Source: Bacillus pseudomycoides (GTDB lineage Bacteria; Bacillota; Bacilli; Bacillales; Bacillaceae_G). From it: a DNA stretch of 59,551 nucleotides. The stretch is taken from the NCBI RefSeq assembly GCF_002582035.1, contig NZ_NUQE01000022.1, positions 104,345 to 163,895 of the forward strand. The letters are read 5' to 3'. Made by a program: the position numbers and the translations under genes. The number at the start of each line of letters is the position of its first letter. The first letter of the stretch is position 1. A model generated the notes under the pieces. The model did not search any database. It was not told where the DNA came from and saw nothing but the letters and a program-made list of their open reading frames with translations. Shown here piece by piece: positions 28,786-37,599 of this stretch.

Positions 28786-28921
28786 AATAAGCCTCCTACT
28801 GACATAATATATTACTATTTTAACATTGTTGTAAATTTTTTGACAATTAAAAAGGGATATCTCGTTTTTTGTTTAATATATACAATATGGAAAAACCAAG
28901 AAGAAGGGAGAGCGAGAGACG

Positions 28922-29218
28922 GTGTTTGAAAAATTATATGATGAACATGAAAAAGCAAAAGTCCGCTTTCTTGGTTTCATGACAAATGAGACTCGGTATG
29001 ATTTTGGTGTAGTGTATACGACTATGTTTTTTGGTAAACCGCTTGTCGTTTGTATGCAAACTGGTCGAGCAACTCTCCTTGGACAGGATGATATTGAGGA
29101 CGTGCAACATTTGCAAGCTGTTTTTAAATTAAAAACGAGTGAAGAAGCAACAGATCTTGCAGAGTTTTTTAAGTTTCTGTTACCACCTACATCCGTCCAT
29201 GCTGAACATGAGGACTAA
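28922..29218 (+). CDS. DUF3055-like conserved protein
   Basis: A 98-residue acidic cytosolic protein resembling the DUF3055 family, for example RYDFGVVYTTMFFGKPLVVCMQTGRATLL and the helix TSEEATDLAEFFKFLLP. Function unknown. The start is GTG, with AGAAGGGAG upstream. A terminator follows, isolating it from the SR1 RNA. Confidence 0.72.
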   Translation: MFEKLYDEHEKAKVRFLGFMTNETRYDFGVVYTTMFFGKPLVVCMQTGRATLLGQDDIEDVQHLQAVFKLKTSEEATDLAEFFKFLLPPTSVHAEHED

Positions 29219-29224
29219 TTGTTA

Positions 29225-29266
29225 AAAAGTAGCCGTGATTTTTTAAAAATATACGGCTGCTTTTAT
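29225..29266 (+). terminator. terminator of the DUF3055-like gene
   Basis: AAAAGTAGCCGT pairs with ACGGCTGCTTTT around a 16-base AT-rich loop. Confidence 0.75.
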
Positions 29267-29327
29267 TTGTAAATGTTCCATATCAATAAAATTTAAAAAT
29301 AATTAATGTGCCATACTAAAAAAACTA

Positions 29328-29356
29328 TTGACGAAAAAAGTATAACATATTAAAAT
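29328..29356 (+). promoter_or_regulatory. promoter of SR1
   Basis: TTGACG (29328-29333), a 17-base spacer and TAAAAT (29351-29356), predicting a start near 29363. In B. subtilis the SR1 promoter is repressed by CcpN under glycolytic conditions; I have not identified a CcpN site here. Confidence 0.7.
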
Positions 29357-29420
29357 AAAGACAGAAAGTTAAGCGGTTACAAAATGTTTTGGGGATTACA
29401 ATAACAGGGGGAATTTAAAA

Positions 29421-29552
29421 ATGGGAACTATCGTATGTCAAATTTGTGATAACACAATTGCACATTTTGAGGATGAAAAAGTAACGGTATTATACGGAAA
29501 ATGTAGCTCTAAATGTGATTGTGAGCATAAAGAGCATACTAAAGCCCAATAA
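29421..29552 (+). CDS. sr1P: SR1P peptide (GapA-binding)
   Basis: A 43-residue peptide, MGTIVCQICDNTIAHFEDEK at the N terminus, nearly identical to B. subtilis SR1P there and extended by a few residues at the C terminus. Cysteines fall at positions 6, 9, 28, 32 and 34, so it could bind a metal. In B. subtilis SR1P binds GapA, stabilising gapA mRNA through an effect on RNase J1 binding; rnjA is also in this window. The ribosome site CAGGGGGA lies 8 bases before the ATG. Confidence 0.9.
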   Translation: MGTIVCQICDNTIAHFEDEKVTVLYGKCSSKCDCEHKEHTKAQ

Positions 29553-29560
29553 ATAAGGAA

Positions 29561-29586
29561 GCGCCTGCATATGCAGGCGCTTTTTA
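29561..29586 (+). terminator. terminator of SR1
   Basis: A perfect 20-base palindrome, GCGCCTGCATATGCAGGCGC, then TTTTT. The end overlaps the stop codon of the convergent tgl gene. Confidence 0.93.
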
Positions 29587-30414
29587 GTGAATTGAAGTTG
29601 TATGACCAACTGTTGCAATAATGGCATCATCCCGAATTGGAATGAGGTCAAGTTTTGTTTGCATTTTCTCCGCAGAAGCAAATTTACTCATCATTCGGCT
29701 ATCTATACGTGTTAGAAAGTCTGTTAAGTATGCTGATAAAAAAGCGAAAGGAATACGTCGTTGATTGAGCAAACTAATAATTTGATCCTCTGTTTTTACA
29801 CCGACTCCATGTCCATAAAAAAAGAAATTTCCTAAGTAAATTGCATTCTCTCCTTGCCATTCAATTGTTGCCGGATTTACTTGCGGGTTTTTAAAATAAA
29901 CAAGGTCACCAGGAACGATTTCTCCTCCGGTTTTTGTAATTAGTTTCAAATCCTTATCATAGTCCCATGTATATAAAAGCAAGTTTGCAAATAAGCGATT
30001 AAATGTTTCTTCATCGTATAGTGCTAATAGTGACTTATAGAAGATAATAATCATTGCGGTTGCACATTCTGTTCCATATTTTTTACCATTTACAAAAATA
30101 TCACGAATTGCGAAAGAGGGTAACACATTAGGGCGAAGTTGAAAACCTCCTAAATGAGTGCGTTCCCAAAATTCAGGATTACAGTAAGATTGCCCAAATG
30201 TCCGGAATTGTAGTCCGCTTTGAAATAACTCTAGAGCAGAAGTGATGATATAAACACGTATGTTTATATCAAAATTTAACTCGTATAATGTTTGAAAGTT
30301 ATATACTTCTTGATTTCCTGTCATTATCTCTAAAATTTTTTGTTTCTCCGAAAAGAATGGTTCGTTTTCATTTTTTATATATGGATGTACAATGGAACGC
30401 CCAATTACAATCAT
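29584..30414 (-). CDS. tgl: spore coat transglutaminase
   Basis: A protein-glutamine gamma-glutamyltransferase that cross-links coat proteins late in sporulation. The 276-residue length suits the B. cereus-group enzyme. The nucleophile is Cys117 in GTECATAMI, with characteristic segments [15 protein letters not shown] (about 70-83) and [14 protein letters not shown], and the catalytic-region [23 protein letters not shown]. The ATG is preceded by AGGTGGGATC. It faces SR1 tail-to-tail: its TAA stop overlaps the T-run of the SR1 terminator. A three-copy repeat array lies upstream. Confidence 0.93.
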   Translation of the reverse strand: MIVIGRSIVHPYIKNENEPFFSEKQKILEIMTGNQEVYNFQTLYELNFDINIRVYIITSALELFQSGLQFRTFGQSYCNPEFWERTHLGGFQLRPNVLPSFAIRDIFVNGKKYGTECATAMIIIFYKSLLALYDEETFNRLFANLLLYTWDYDKDLKLITKTGGEIVPGDLVYFKNPQVNPATIEWQGENAIYLGNFFFYGHGVGVKTEDQIISLLNQRRIPFAFLSAYLTDFLTRIDSRMMSKFASAEKMQTKLDLIPIRDDAIIATVGHTTSIH

Positions 30415-30454
30415 AAGATCCCACCTATACGTTTACATTCTTTTTCTTTTGTAC

Positions 30455-30588
30455 TCACATACAGTAAGACTCCCACCTCAAAATTTTAATGCCATAAAGA
30501 TGATAGGGGGGAGCGACATTGCCTGTAAGAGTCCCATTGGTAGGGCTAACCGTCAGTAAGAAATAAATTGATGGAAGTTTCACTTTAT
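30455..30588 (-). repeat. bcr1-like repeat, copy 9 (array of three)
   Basis: A reverse copy from CAGTAAGACTCCCACCTCAAAATT to GATGGAAGTTTCACTTTAT. The left end is eroded and approximate. It shares TTTAT (30584-30588) with copy 10. Confidence 0.75.
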
Positions 30589-30700
30589 CCCGCACTAACG
30601 GATGGTATTTTTAAGGGATTCAAGAGGAGAACCATCATAAGATCCCGATTGGTTCAACTAGCCATCAGCAAAAAATAAACTCATGGAAGTTTCACTTTAT
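30584..30700 (-). repeat. bcr1-like repeat, copy 10
   Basis: A 117-bp reverse copy of a shortened subtype. CCCGCACTAACGGATGGT is followed by TTTTTAAGGGATTCAAGAGG, and the copy ends GGAAGTTTCACTTTAT. It is nearly the same in its left half as copy 11. Confidence 0.82.
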
Positions 30701-30819
30701 CCCGCACTAACGGATGATATTTTTAAGGGATTCAAGAGGAGAACCATCCGTAAGAGCACGATTGATTCAACTAACCATCCGTAGGGATGAACCTTCCACT
30801 GATGGAAGTTTTACTTTAT
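30696..30819 (-). repeat. bcr1-like repeat, copy 11
   Basis: A 124-bp reverse copy of the same shortened subtype as copy 10, sharing TTTAT at 30696-30700. The left half is almost identical to copy 10, while the right half differs, which suggests unequal recombination or gene conversion within the array. Confidence 0.82.
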
Positions 30820-30892
30820 ATCGTATGAATAGGCGAGTAAAGGGTGCATAAGAAAAAGACCGTGAAAACAAAGAGGCATATGATCGGAAAGA

Positions 30893-30923
30893 AAAAATCC
30901 CACTTCAAAGATAGGAAGTGGGA
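30893..30923 (-). terminator. terminator of speA
   Basis: On the minus strand TCCCACTTC pairs with GAAGTGGGA, followed by TTTTTTC. Confidence 0.85.
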
Positions 30924-30932
30924 AGGGCGTTA

Positions 30933-32405
30933 TTAGCTAATTGGCTTATATTCTTTAATGACACGCAATGTTTGTAATGTCATATCTTCAGGTCCTTGTA
31001 CTGGTAATCCTGCTTCTAAATTTTTTTGAATATAGTCTAAGTTTTCTTTTGTAATAATTTCACCAGGGGTAAAAATTGGAATGCCCGGTGGATAGACCAT
31101 AACGAAATCTGCTATAATACGGCCGGCCGCTTCTGCAAAAGGAACAACTTCTGTTTCAGAATAAAAGGCATCACGCGGAGATAGTGCAAGTACAGGAATT
31201 TCTGGAATTTCGACTTGTATTTGTACTCCTTGTTCTGCTCTATCTTTAAATGTAGTTGCTAAATCGTGCAGAGCGTGTACCAATAGGTTTGTTTCTTCTT
31301 CTGTATCTCCAAGTGTAACAAGGCACAAGATATTATATAAATCAGAAAGCTCTACCTCTATATTATAATGCTCTCTTAGCCATAGCTCGGCATCGTGTCC
31401 TGTGATTCCTAATTCTTTTATAGAAATGATAATTTTTGTTGGATCATAATTAAAAGTTGCATCTGTTCCTAGTAGTTCTTTACCAGGACAATATAGATGC
31501 TCAATCTCATTTACTTGTTCTCGAACTTTTTCCGCTAATTGAATTGTTTTCGTAATAATCTCTTTTCCTTTTGTTGCAAGACGCTTTCTTGCAACATCCA
31601 GCGAAGCTAGTAAAATGTAAGACGTTGAAGTTGTTGTAAGCATACTGATAATAGATTGAACATGCTTCACATTTACAAGTCCCTCTTTTACATTCAAAAT
31701 AGAGCTTTGTGTTAAAGAACCACCTAATTTATGAACACTTGTTGCTGCCATATCGGCACCAGCTTGCATTGCTGACATCGGTAGTTCATCATGAAAATGA
31801 ATATGAACCCCATGAGCTTCGTCCACTAAAACAGGTATGTTATAGGAATGAACTAACTCCACAATTTGCTCTAAGTCGGCTGCAAAACCAAAATATGTTG
31901 GATTAATAACAAGTAATCCTTTTGCATCAGGATGCTCTTCAAGCGCTTTTTTTACAGAAGGAATTGTAATTCCATGCGAAATTCCTAATATTGGATCGAT
32001 TTCTGGATGAATAAAAATCGGTTTTGCACCTGAAAAAATAATCGCTGACATAACAGATTTATGAACGTTACGTGGTACAAGAATTTTATCGCCAGGACCA
32101 CAAACACTCATTACCATTGTCATAATTGCTCCGCTTGTTCCTTGTACAGAAAAAAATGTATGATCAGCGCCGAATGCTTCTGCTGCTAAATCTTGTGCTT
32201 GTTTAATCATACCTTTTGGGTGATGTAGATCATCGAGCGGTGCAATATTAATTAAATCAATTGATAATGCATTATGCCCAATAAAATCGCGGAATTCGGG
32301 ATCCATTCCTTGACCTTTTTTATGGCCTGGGATATGGAATTGGATTGGATTGCGCTTGCTGTGCTCTATTAAAGCGGTAAACAATGGTGTTTCGTATTGG
32401 GACAA
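30933..32405 (-). CDS. speA: arginine decarboxylase (PLP, Orn/Lys/Arg family)
   Basis: Converts arginine to agmatine, the first step of polyamine synthesis in Bacillus. The 490-residue enzyme has the PLP-binding Lys in ATSVHKLGGSLTQSS (about 226-240), a preceding LVDEAHGVHIHFH, and GHKKGQGMDP near the N terminus. The C-terminal domain (about 385-490) ends QTLRVIKEY. The TTG start at 32405 is preferred: AAGGGGTG is correctly spaced from it, whereas the GTG three codons earlier is inside that site. The position after pdhD and SR1 is as in B. subtilis. Confidence 0.93.
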   Translation of the reverse strand: MSQYETPLFTALIEHSKRNPIQFHIPGHKKGQGMDPEFRDFIGHNALSIDLINIAPLDDLHHPKGMIKQAQDLAAEAFGADHTFFSVQGTSGAIMTMVMSVCGPGDKILVPRNVHKSVMSAIIFSGAKPIFIHPEIDPILGISHGITIPSVKKALEEHPDAKGLLVINPTYFGFAADLEQIVELVHSYNIPVLVDEAHGVHIHFHDELPMSAMQAGADMAATSVHKLGGSLTQSSILNVKEGLVNVKHVQSIISMLTTTSTSYILLASLDVARKRLATKGKEIITKTIQLAEKVREQVNEIEHLYCPGKELLGTDATFNYDPTKIIISIKELGITGHDAELWLREHYNIEVELSDLYNILCLVTLGDTEEETNLLVHALHDLATTFKDRAEQGVQIQVEIPEIPVLALSPRDAFYSETEVVPFAEAAGRIIADFVMVYPPGIPIFTPGEIITKENLDYIQKNLEAGLPVQGPEDMTLQTLRVIKEYKPIS

Positions 32406-32582
32406 CTTATACACCCCTTCTTCTTAATTATTATTAATATTTATTAGTTTTGTTTTATGTTTATCCTGTTCCACTAAACAGTAGTAGAGAGAAAGTCTAC
32501 GCTACTAATTGAAGGATCACTTTATGTTCTACAAAACAAAAGCATTATATCACCTATATTGGAAGATGTATAGAAAAATAAT

Positions 32583-32598
32583 AATGGTAATTATCATT
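32583..32598. promoter_or_regulatory. imperfect palindrome, possible metalloregulator site
   Basis: AATGGTAATTATCATT is a near-palindrome resembling Fur/Zur-type half sites. It lies about 45 bases upstream of a TATAAT (32643-32648) preceding a Cys-containing micro-gene. The match is partial. Confidence 0.3.
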
Positions 32599-32664
32599 TT
32601 TTTACGTAGGAAGATCAATGCGTGACAAAATAAGAAATAGTGTATAATGCAAAGAGGGGTTGCT

Positions 32665-32742
32665 ATGAAAAAGAAATTTGGATGTATCAACTCGGATTAT
32701 GCAGAAGAGCCGGATGGACGAAATAAGTGTTGGGAAGAATGA
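32665..32742 (+). CDS. possible 25-residue Cys-containing peptide
   Basis: A 25-codon frame starting ATG, with AGAGGGG 7 bases upstream and a TATAAT (32643-32648) about 17 bases upstream of the start codon region. The peptide opens MKKKFGCINSDYAEEPDGRN and ends KCWEE; Cys residues at 7 and 22 could form a disulfide or bind metal. It is charged and has no signal sequence. It lies between divergent speA and yktA. No family is recognised; promoter plus ribosome site are the support. Confidence 0.45.
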   Translation: MKKKFGCINSDYAEEPDGRNKCWEE

Positions 32743-32772
32743 GAGATATCCTAACTTGGTAAGAATGTATCC

Positions 32773-32878
32773 TGCTATTCGCGAATAGTAATACCGGTAA
32801 AGGCTATTGTCTGTAAAAGCCCGGTTGGTTCAACTAACCATCAGTGAGGAAAAAGCATTGATGGAAGTTTCACTTTAT
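32773..32878 (-). repeat. bcr1-like repeat, partial copy 12
   Basis: The reverse right half is well preserved: CCCGGTTGGTTCAACTAACC, the hairpin region, and GATGGAAGTTTCACTTTAT. The left half is decayed and its boundary uncertain. It lies between the micro-gene and yktA. Confidence 0.7.
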
Positions 32879-32938
32879 AGCACGCATGATTATGAAGAGT
32901 AACAATTTAGAGTGAAATGGAATAAATGAGGTGTTATT

Positions 32939-33208
32939 ATGGAATATCAATATCCAATTGATTATGATTGGTCGACGGAAGAAATGGTCACAGTAATTAA
33001 ATTTTATGAAGCAATTGAACAAGCTTATGAGAAAGGGTTGAAGAGGGAAAATCTTATGAGTTTGTATCGCCATTTTAAAGAAATTGTACCAGGGAAAGCA
33101 GAAGAAAAGAAAATCGACAAAGAGTTTCAAGAAGTGAGTGGTTATTCCATTTATCGAACAATTCAAAAGGCGAAAAATTTAGAAGAAGAAGATATTGTAA
33201 AAATGTAA
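32939..33208 (+). CDS. yktA: UPF0223 family protein YktA
   Basis: An 89-residue cytosolic protein of the UPF0223 family. It opens [20 protein letters not shown] and contains the helix [15 protein letters not shown] and the segment [14 protein letters not shown]. Function unknown. ATG at 32939, with AATGAGGTG upstream. It is convergent with yktB, as in B. subtilis. Confidence 0.9.
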   Translation: MEYQYPIDYDWSTEEMVTVIKFYEAIEQAYEKGLKRENLMSLYRHFKEIVPGKAEEKKIDKEFQEVSGYSIYRTIQKAKNLEEEDIVKM

Positions 33209-33257
33209 AAATATTTTGAAAAATGAAATATGAAGTGCTATAATGGGATAACAACTA

Positions 33258-33287
33258 AAAACGGACAATACATGTATTGTCCGTTTT
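33258..33287. terminator. bidirectional terminator between yktA and yktB
   Basis: A perfect palindrome of 15-base arms (AAAACGGACAATACA and its complement) between convergent genes. Confidence 0.9.
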
Positions 33288-33290
33288 GCT

Positions 33291-33917
33291 TTATCGATTA
33301 CAAATTTTATATATAGGAAGGAGTGAGTGTAGCGTCGCTTCGATTTTTTTGATAAATTGTTCATCAGTAAGATTTGTAAACTCTTCTGGAGACATATGAA
33401 CTCCTACTAATAACTCGGCTTTTTTTACGGTAGATAACCGCTCAATCATTTTCTGTAACTCTTCTAATTGAAGAGTATCATGTGATTTTACATCAGGCTT
33501 AGTATGGTCAATGGACCAAACGAAATCATTTGGTATATTTTCTTTTAAATCATTTAAATGTTTTAAAAAGGCATGAGCCGCTTCCATTTTTTGTGGGCAC
33601 TCATAAATTAAACCAAAGTATATAAAAGCATGTGTACCCCATAATCCAATTTGAAAATGTGGCAACATTTTATATCCGCGTTTATTTGTTGAAAATGCAA
33701 CCCAAGTATCGTTTGGTGGATTGACTTTACGACGTGCGTGTTTTGCTACATGATAGAAAAAGGATTCACCAGTTTCTTTCGTTAAGAAATGAGCAAATTG
33801 TTCGCCGAGAGCTTCTAACTTTGGATGAATGTTCACTTTAATTGCAGACATTCTTTCTTCCAGACCATCCACAGAGAATACTGTAAAATCTTTTTCTTTG
33901 AAAGTTTTTGATGTCAT
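33291..33917 (-). CDS. yktB: UPF0637/DUF1054 family protein YktB
   Basis: A 208-residue protein of the DUF1054 family. Features are [26 protein letters not shown], then [27 protein letters not shown], and a C-terminal helical region. The structure is known for the family, but the biochemical role is not established. The ATG at 33917 follows GGAGGAACA. The neighbours yktA and suhB match B. subtilis. Confidence 0.9.
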   Translation of the reverse strand: MTSKTFKEKDFTVFSVDGLEERMSAIKVNIHPKLEALGEQFAHFLTKETGESFFYHVAKHARRKVNPPNDTWVAFSTNKRGYKMLPHFQIGLWGTHAFIYFGLIYECPQKMEAAHAFLKHLNDLKENIPNDFVWSIDHTKPDVKSHDTLQLEELQKMIERLSTVKKAELLVGVHMSPEEFTNLTDEQFIKKIEATLHSLLPIYKICNR

Positions 33918-34124
33918 GATTGTTCCTCCAACTCCTAGTTTGTTTCTATTTTAGCATAGCTTGTACAATTCATAAAAAAGACGCTTATAAAAAAATTTCA
34001 GATAAAAATACAAATTAGTTGCATACATGATTTATCCCACATAATATAGTATAAAACAAAAAATCAGAAAATTGAGTAAATTTAAGATTGAGGGCAAACG
34101 AATATTAGGAGGAGGCAAACGAAT

Positions 34125-34313
34125 ATGAGACAGGTAATTAATGCGTTAAAAAGAACAGATGCGGAGAAGCGAATTCCAGTGTTACGTTTAGAGTTAGATT
34201 ATGAATTAGCAACTCTATATGATGCAATGATGGAAAATGATGATATGAAAAAAGAAGAGTGTATGAAAAAATTAGAAATGTTAAGACTTGAAATGATTCG
34301 GTTAGAGGCGTAA
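34125..34313 (+). CDS. ykzI: YkzI-like small protein
   Basis: A 62-residue, Glu/Lys/Met-rich helical protein between yktB and suhB, the position and size of B. subtilis ykzI. It is predicted to be largely coiled (RTDAEKRIPVLRLELDYELATLYDAMM and KKLEMLRLEMIRLEA). Function unknown. The ribosome site AGGAGGAGG precedes the ATG and a terminator follows. Confidence 0.75.
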   Translation: MRQVINALKRTDAEKRIPVLRLELDYELATLYDAMMENDDMKKEECMKKLEMLRLEMIRLEA

Positions 34314-34342
34314 TAATAGTGTATGTATAAAAAATTAGTTGG

Positions 34343-34372
34343 TGCGAACCTTATAAAGGGTTCGTTTTTTCT
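34343..34372 (+). terminator. terminator of ykzI
   Basis: GCGAACC pairs with GGGTTCG around TTATAAA, then TTTTTT. Confidence 0.88.
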
Positions 34373-34401
34373 GTGAACTGTACAGATCGGAGTGTTTAAA
34401 T

Positions 34402-35190
34402 ATGCAAGAGGTGTGGAAAGAAATTGATGTTTACGCAAAACAATGGATAAAAGAAGCTGGACAGCACCTTGTTTCATCGTTGAAGCAATCTCTTATTATC
34501 GAAACGAAGTCAAATGCCTCGGATTTAGTAACGAATATGGATCGGGAAATTGAACAGTTTTTCATTGGGAAAATTAAAGATACCTTTCCAGAACATTATA
34601 TTCTTGGAGAAGAAGGATATGGAGATGAGTTAGCTTCATCAGATGGGATTGTGTGGTTAATTGACCCGATTGATGGTACGATGAATTTTGTTCATCAAAA
34701 GCGAAATTTTGCAATTTCAATTGGCATCTATGAGAATGGAATCGGAAAAATTGGTCTCGTATATGATCCAGTTCATGATGAGTTATATCATGCGCAAAAG
34801 GGTGCAGGAGCATTTTGTAATGATATAGAAATTCCGTTGTTACAGCCGAGTCGAGTGTCCTCAGGAGTTATTGCTGTAAATGCAACGTGGCTTACTGATA
34901 ATCCTCGTCTTGATATGAGAAAAATGGAACAGCTTGTAAAAAAGGCAAGAGGAACACGTTCGTATGGTTGTGCAGCACTTGAAATGGTATATGTAGCGAC
35001 AGGACGATTGGATGCATATGTGACGCCTCGTTTATCCCCATGGGATTTTGGCGGAGGAATGATTATTGTACAAGAAGTTGGAGGCAGAGTAACAACCTTT
35101 ACTGGGGAACCGCTACGAATTATTGAGAAGAGTAGCGTTTTAGTTGCAAGGCCAGGTGTGTATGAAGAAATGTTACAATATGTACAATAA
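34402..35190 (+). CDS. suhB: inositol monophosphatase family protein
   Basis: A Mg-dependent phosphatase of the IMPase/FBPase superfamily, 262 residues (yktC position in B. subtilis). Metal-binding motifs are LGEEGY (about 70), WLIDPIDGTMNFVH (about 86-99) and the C-terminal SPWDFGGGMIIVQEVGG (about 209-225). It acts on inositol-1-phosphate or related sugar phosphates; the true substrate in Bacillus is uncertain. ATG at 34402, with CGGAGTG upstream. It is followed by a terminator shared with convergent ylaF. Confidence 0.92.
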   Translation: MQEVWKEIDVYAKQWIKEAGQHLVSSLKQSLIIETKSNASDLVTNMDREIEQFFIGKIKDTFPEHYILGEEGYGDELASSDGIVWLIDPIDGTMNFVHQKRNFAISIGIYENGIGKIGLVYDPVHDELYHAQKGAGAFCNDIEIPLLQPSRVSSGVIAVNATWLTDNPRLDMRKMEQLVKKARGTRSYGCAALEMVYVATGRLDAYVTPRLSPWDFGGGMIIVQEVGGRVTTFTGEPLRIIEKSSVLVARPGVYEEMLQYVQ

Positions 35191-35214
35191 GAGTATAAAA
35201 TCCATAGAAAAAAC

Positions 35215-35254
35215 AAAAAAGTAAGAGGCATAGAAAATCGCTTCTTACTTTTTG
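35215..35254. terminator. bidirectional terminator between suhB and ylaF
   Basis: AAAAAGTAAGAGGC pairs with GCTTCTTACTTTTT around a 10-base loop. Confidence 0.85.
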
Positions 35255-35257
35255 CTG

Positions 35258-35437
35258 TTATTGTAGTTCACGCATTTTTCTTTTTGTTATAAATCCGTAT
35301 CCGATTGTAAAGATTGTACCGATAATACAAATAATTACACCGATTGGACTCTTCTCAGCAATCATAATTCCGATACCAATCATAAAAATCACGCCAATGA
35401 TAGCTGTTAATAAAAAACGAAATTGAATCTGTTCCAT
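35258..35437 (-). CDS. ylaF: small membrane protein YlaF
   Basis: A 59-residue protein with two membrane helices (about residues 8-27 and 31-50) and a basic tail (TKRKMREL), the size and position of B. subtilis YlaF (DUF5325), divergent from typA. Function unknown. The ATG at 35437 has GGAGGGTG correctly spaced; the GTG three codons upstream overlaps that site. Confidence 0.82.
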   Translation of the reverse strand: MEQIQFRFLLTAIIGVIFMIGIGIMIAEKSPIGVIICIIGTIFTIGYGFITKRKMRELQ

Positions 35438-35578
35438 ATATTTCACCCTCCAATTTCATTGTACTTTCACAAAAGTGAGAATACAACTATATTTTCATTC
35501 TTGACTTTATTTTGATTGCCATTGTATCCCCTTCGCTCTTATAATAGAGAAGGATTAAAAAGACACTAGGAGTTGGAC

Positions 35579-37423
35579 ATGTTGAAAAAACGAGAAGATT
35601 TACGAAATATAGCAATTATCGCCCACGTTGACCATGGTAAAACAACACTTGTTGACCAGTTATTACGTCAAGCGGGGACGTTCCGTGCAAATGAGCACGT
35701 GGAAGAACGTGCAATGGATTCAAATGATTTAGAAAGAGAACGCGGTATTACTATTTTAGCGAAAAATACAGCGATTCATTATGAAGATAAAAGAATTAAC
35801 ATTTTAGATACACCTGGACACGCTGACTTCGGTGGTGAAGTAGAACGTATCATGAAAATGGTTGATGGTGTTTTACTTGTTGTTGATGCATATGAAGGTT
35901 GTATGCCACAAACACGATTTGTGTTAAAGAAAGCACTTGAGCAAAACTTAACTCCAATCGTTGTTGTAAACAAAATTGACCGTGACTTTGCTCGTCCAGA
36001 CGAAGTAGTTGATGAAGTAATTGACTTATTCATTGAACTTGGTGCAAGCGAAGATCAATTAGAGTTCCCTGTTGTATTTGCTTCAGCAATGAACGGAACA
36101 GCGAGCTTAGATTCAAATCCAGCAAACCAAGAAGAGAATATGAAATCATTATTTGATACAATTATTGATCATATTCCAGCACCAATCGATAACAGTGAAG
36201 AGCCACTTCAATTCCAAGTAGCACTTCTTGATTATAATGATTATGTAGGTCGTATCGGAGTTGGTCGTATATTCCGCGGCACAATGAAAGTAGGACAACA
36301 AGTAGCCTTAATGAAGGTTGATGGAAGTGTAAAACAATTCCGTGTAACAAAATTATTTGGTTACATGGGATTAAAACGTCAAGAAATTGAAGAAGCAAAA
36401 GCTGGAGACCTAGTAGCTGTTTCAGGTATGGAAGACATTAACGTTGGTGAAACGGTATGTCCAGTTGAACATCAAGAAGCATTGCCGTTATTACGTATTG
36501 ATGAGCCGACACTACAAATGACATTCCTTGTAAATAACAGTCCATTTGCAGGTCGTGAAGGTAAGTATATTACATCTCGTAAAATTGAAGAACGTCTTCG
36601 TTCACAGTTAGAAACAGATGTGAGCTTACGTGTAGATAATACAGAATCTCCTGATGCATGGATTGTATCTGGACGCGGAGAATTACATTTATCAATCTTA
36701 ATCGAAAACATGCGCCGTGAAGGATACGAATTACAAGTGTCAAAACCAGAAGTAATTATTAAAGAAGTTGATGGCGTAAGATGTGAGCCTGTAGAGCGCG
36801 TACAAATCGATGTGCCTGAAGAATACACTGGTTCTATTATGGAATCAATGGGTGCACGTAAAGGTGAAATGTTAGACATGGTGAATAACGGAAACGGTCA
36901 AGTTCGCCTTACTTTCATGGTTCCAGCACGTGGTTTGATTGGTTACACGACAGAATTCCTAACATTAACTCGTGGTTATGGTATTTTAAACCATACATTC
37001 GATTGCTACCAACCAGTACATGCTGGACAAGTTGGTGGACGTCGCCAAGGTGTTCTTGTTTCACTTGAAACAGGAAAAGCATCACAATACGGTATTATGC
37101 AAGTTGAAGATCGCGGTGTAATCTTCGTTGAACCAGGTACAGAAGTATATGCTGGTATGATTGTTGGAGAACATACACGTGAGAATGATTTAACAGTTAA
37201 CGTTGTAAAAATGAAACAACAAACTAACATTCGTTCTGCAACGAAAGATCAAACTTCAACAATGAAAAAACCACGCTTAATGACTTTAGAAGAGTCATTA
37301 GAGTACTTAAACGATGATGAGTTCTGTGAAGTAACTCCAGAATCAATTCGTCTTCGTAAAAAGATTCTTGATAAGAGTGAGCGCGAAAGAGCTGCTAAGA
37401 AAAAGAAATCTGTAGAAGCTTAA
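35579..37423 (+). CDS. typA: translational GTPase TypA/BipA
   Basis: A ribosome-associated GTPase involved in ribosome assembly and stress or cold adaptation. The 614-residue protein has G1 [10 protein letters not shown] (about 14), G2 around RERGITI, G3 [10 protein letters not shown] (about 76), G4 NKIDR (about 130), domain II, EF-G-like domains III and V, and a basic C-terminal tail (KKKKS). The ATG at 35579 is chosen because AGGAG lies 6 bases upstream; the in-frame TTG at 35573 abuts that site. In B. subtilis it is called ylaG/bipA. Confidence 0.96.
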   Translation: MLKKREDLRNIAIIAHVDHGKTTLVDQLLRQAGTFRANEHVEERAMDSNDLERERGITILAKNTAIHYEDKRINILDTPGHADFGGEVERIMKMVDGVLLVVDAYEGCMPQTRFVLKKALEQNLTPIVVVNKIDRDFARPDEVVDEVIDLFIELGASEDQLEFPVVFASAMNGTASLDSNPANQEENMKSLFDTIIDHIPAPIDNSEEPLQFQVALLDYNDYVGRIGVGRIFRGTMKVGQQVALMKVDGSVKQFRVTKLFGYMGLKRQEIEEAKAGDLVAVSGMEDINVGETVCPVEHQEALPLLRIDEPTLQMTFLVNNSPFAGREGKYITSRKIEERLRSQLETDVSLRVDNTESPDAWIVSGRGELHLSILIENMRREGYELQVSKPEVIIKEVDGVRCEPVERVQIDVPEEYTGSIMESMGARKGEMLDMVNNGNGQVRLTFMVPARGLIGYTTEFLTLTRGYGILNHTFDCYQPVHAGQVGGRRQGVLVSLETGKASQYGIMQVEDRGVIFVEPGTEVYAGMIVGEHTRENDLTVNVVKMKQQTNIRSATKDQTSTMKKPRLMTLEESLEYLNDDEFCEVTPESIRLRKKILDKSERERAAKKKKSVEA

Positions 37424-37430
37424 GTAATAT

Positions 37431-37464
37431 AGGGCTGCCTTTTTAATAAAAGGCAGCTTTTTTT
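37431..37464 (+). terminator. terminator of typA
   Basis: GCTGCCTTTT pairs with AAAAGGCAGC, followed by seven T residues. Confidence 0.9.
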
Positions 37465-37599
37465 ATCGTAATTATTTTTTGAAAATTTGTTCTTTTTTGT
37501 GGACAGTACTTTTTTTGCAGGGTACTCTTATAGTAAGTAAATTGGAAATGAAATAGAAGGAATTGTTATTCATCTGCGTGAGTAAGGGGGAGAAGTGTA

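Larger units (their letters stand above)
29363..29586 (+). ncRNA. sr1: SR1 dual-function small RNA
   Basis: A transcript of about 220 nt, from the promoter at 29328-29356 to the terminator at 29561-29586, carrying the SR1P peptide gene. B. subtilis SR1 lies in the same place between pdhD and speA. It base-pairs with ahrC mRNA to inhibit translation, and encodes SR1P, which binds glyceraldehyde-3-phosphate dehydrogenase GapA. Identification rests on the peptide, gene position, size and signals. The ahrC pairing region was not tested. Confidence 0.82.

Noticed and set aside
28934-29116. 60-residue minus-strand frame in the DUF3055-like gene
   Set aside because: Antisense shadow without a ribosome site.
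34030-34050. TTTATCCCACATAATATAG resembling a repeat end
   Set aside because: Only the first eight bases fit and no other part of the repeat follows.
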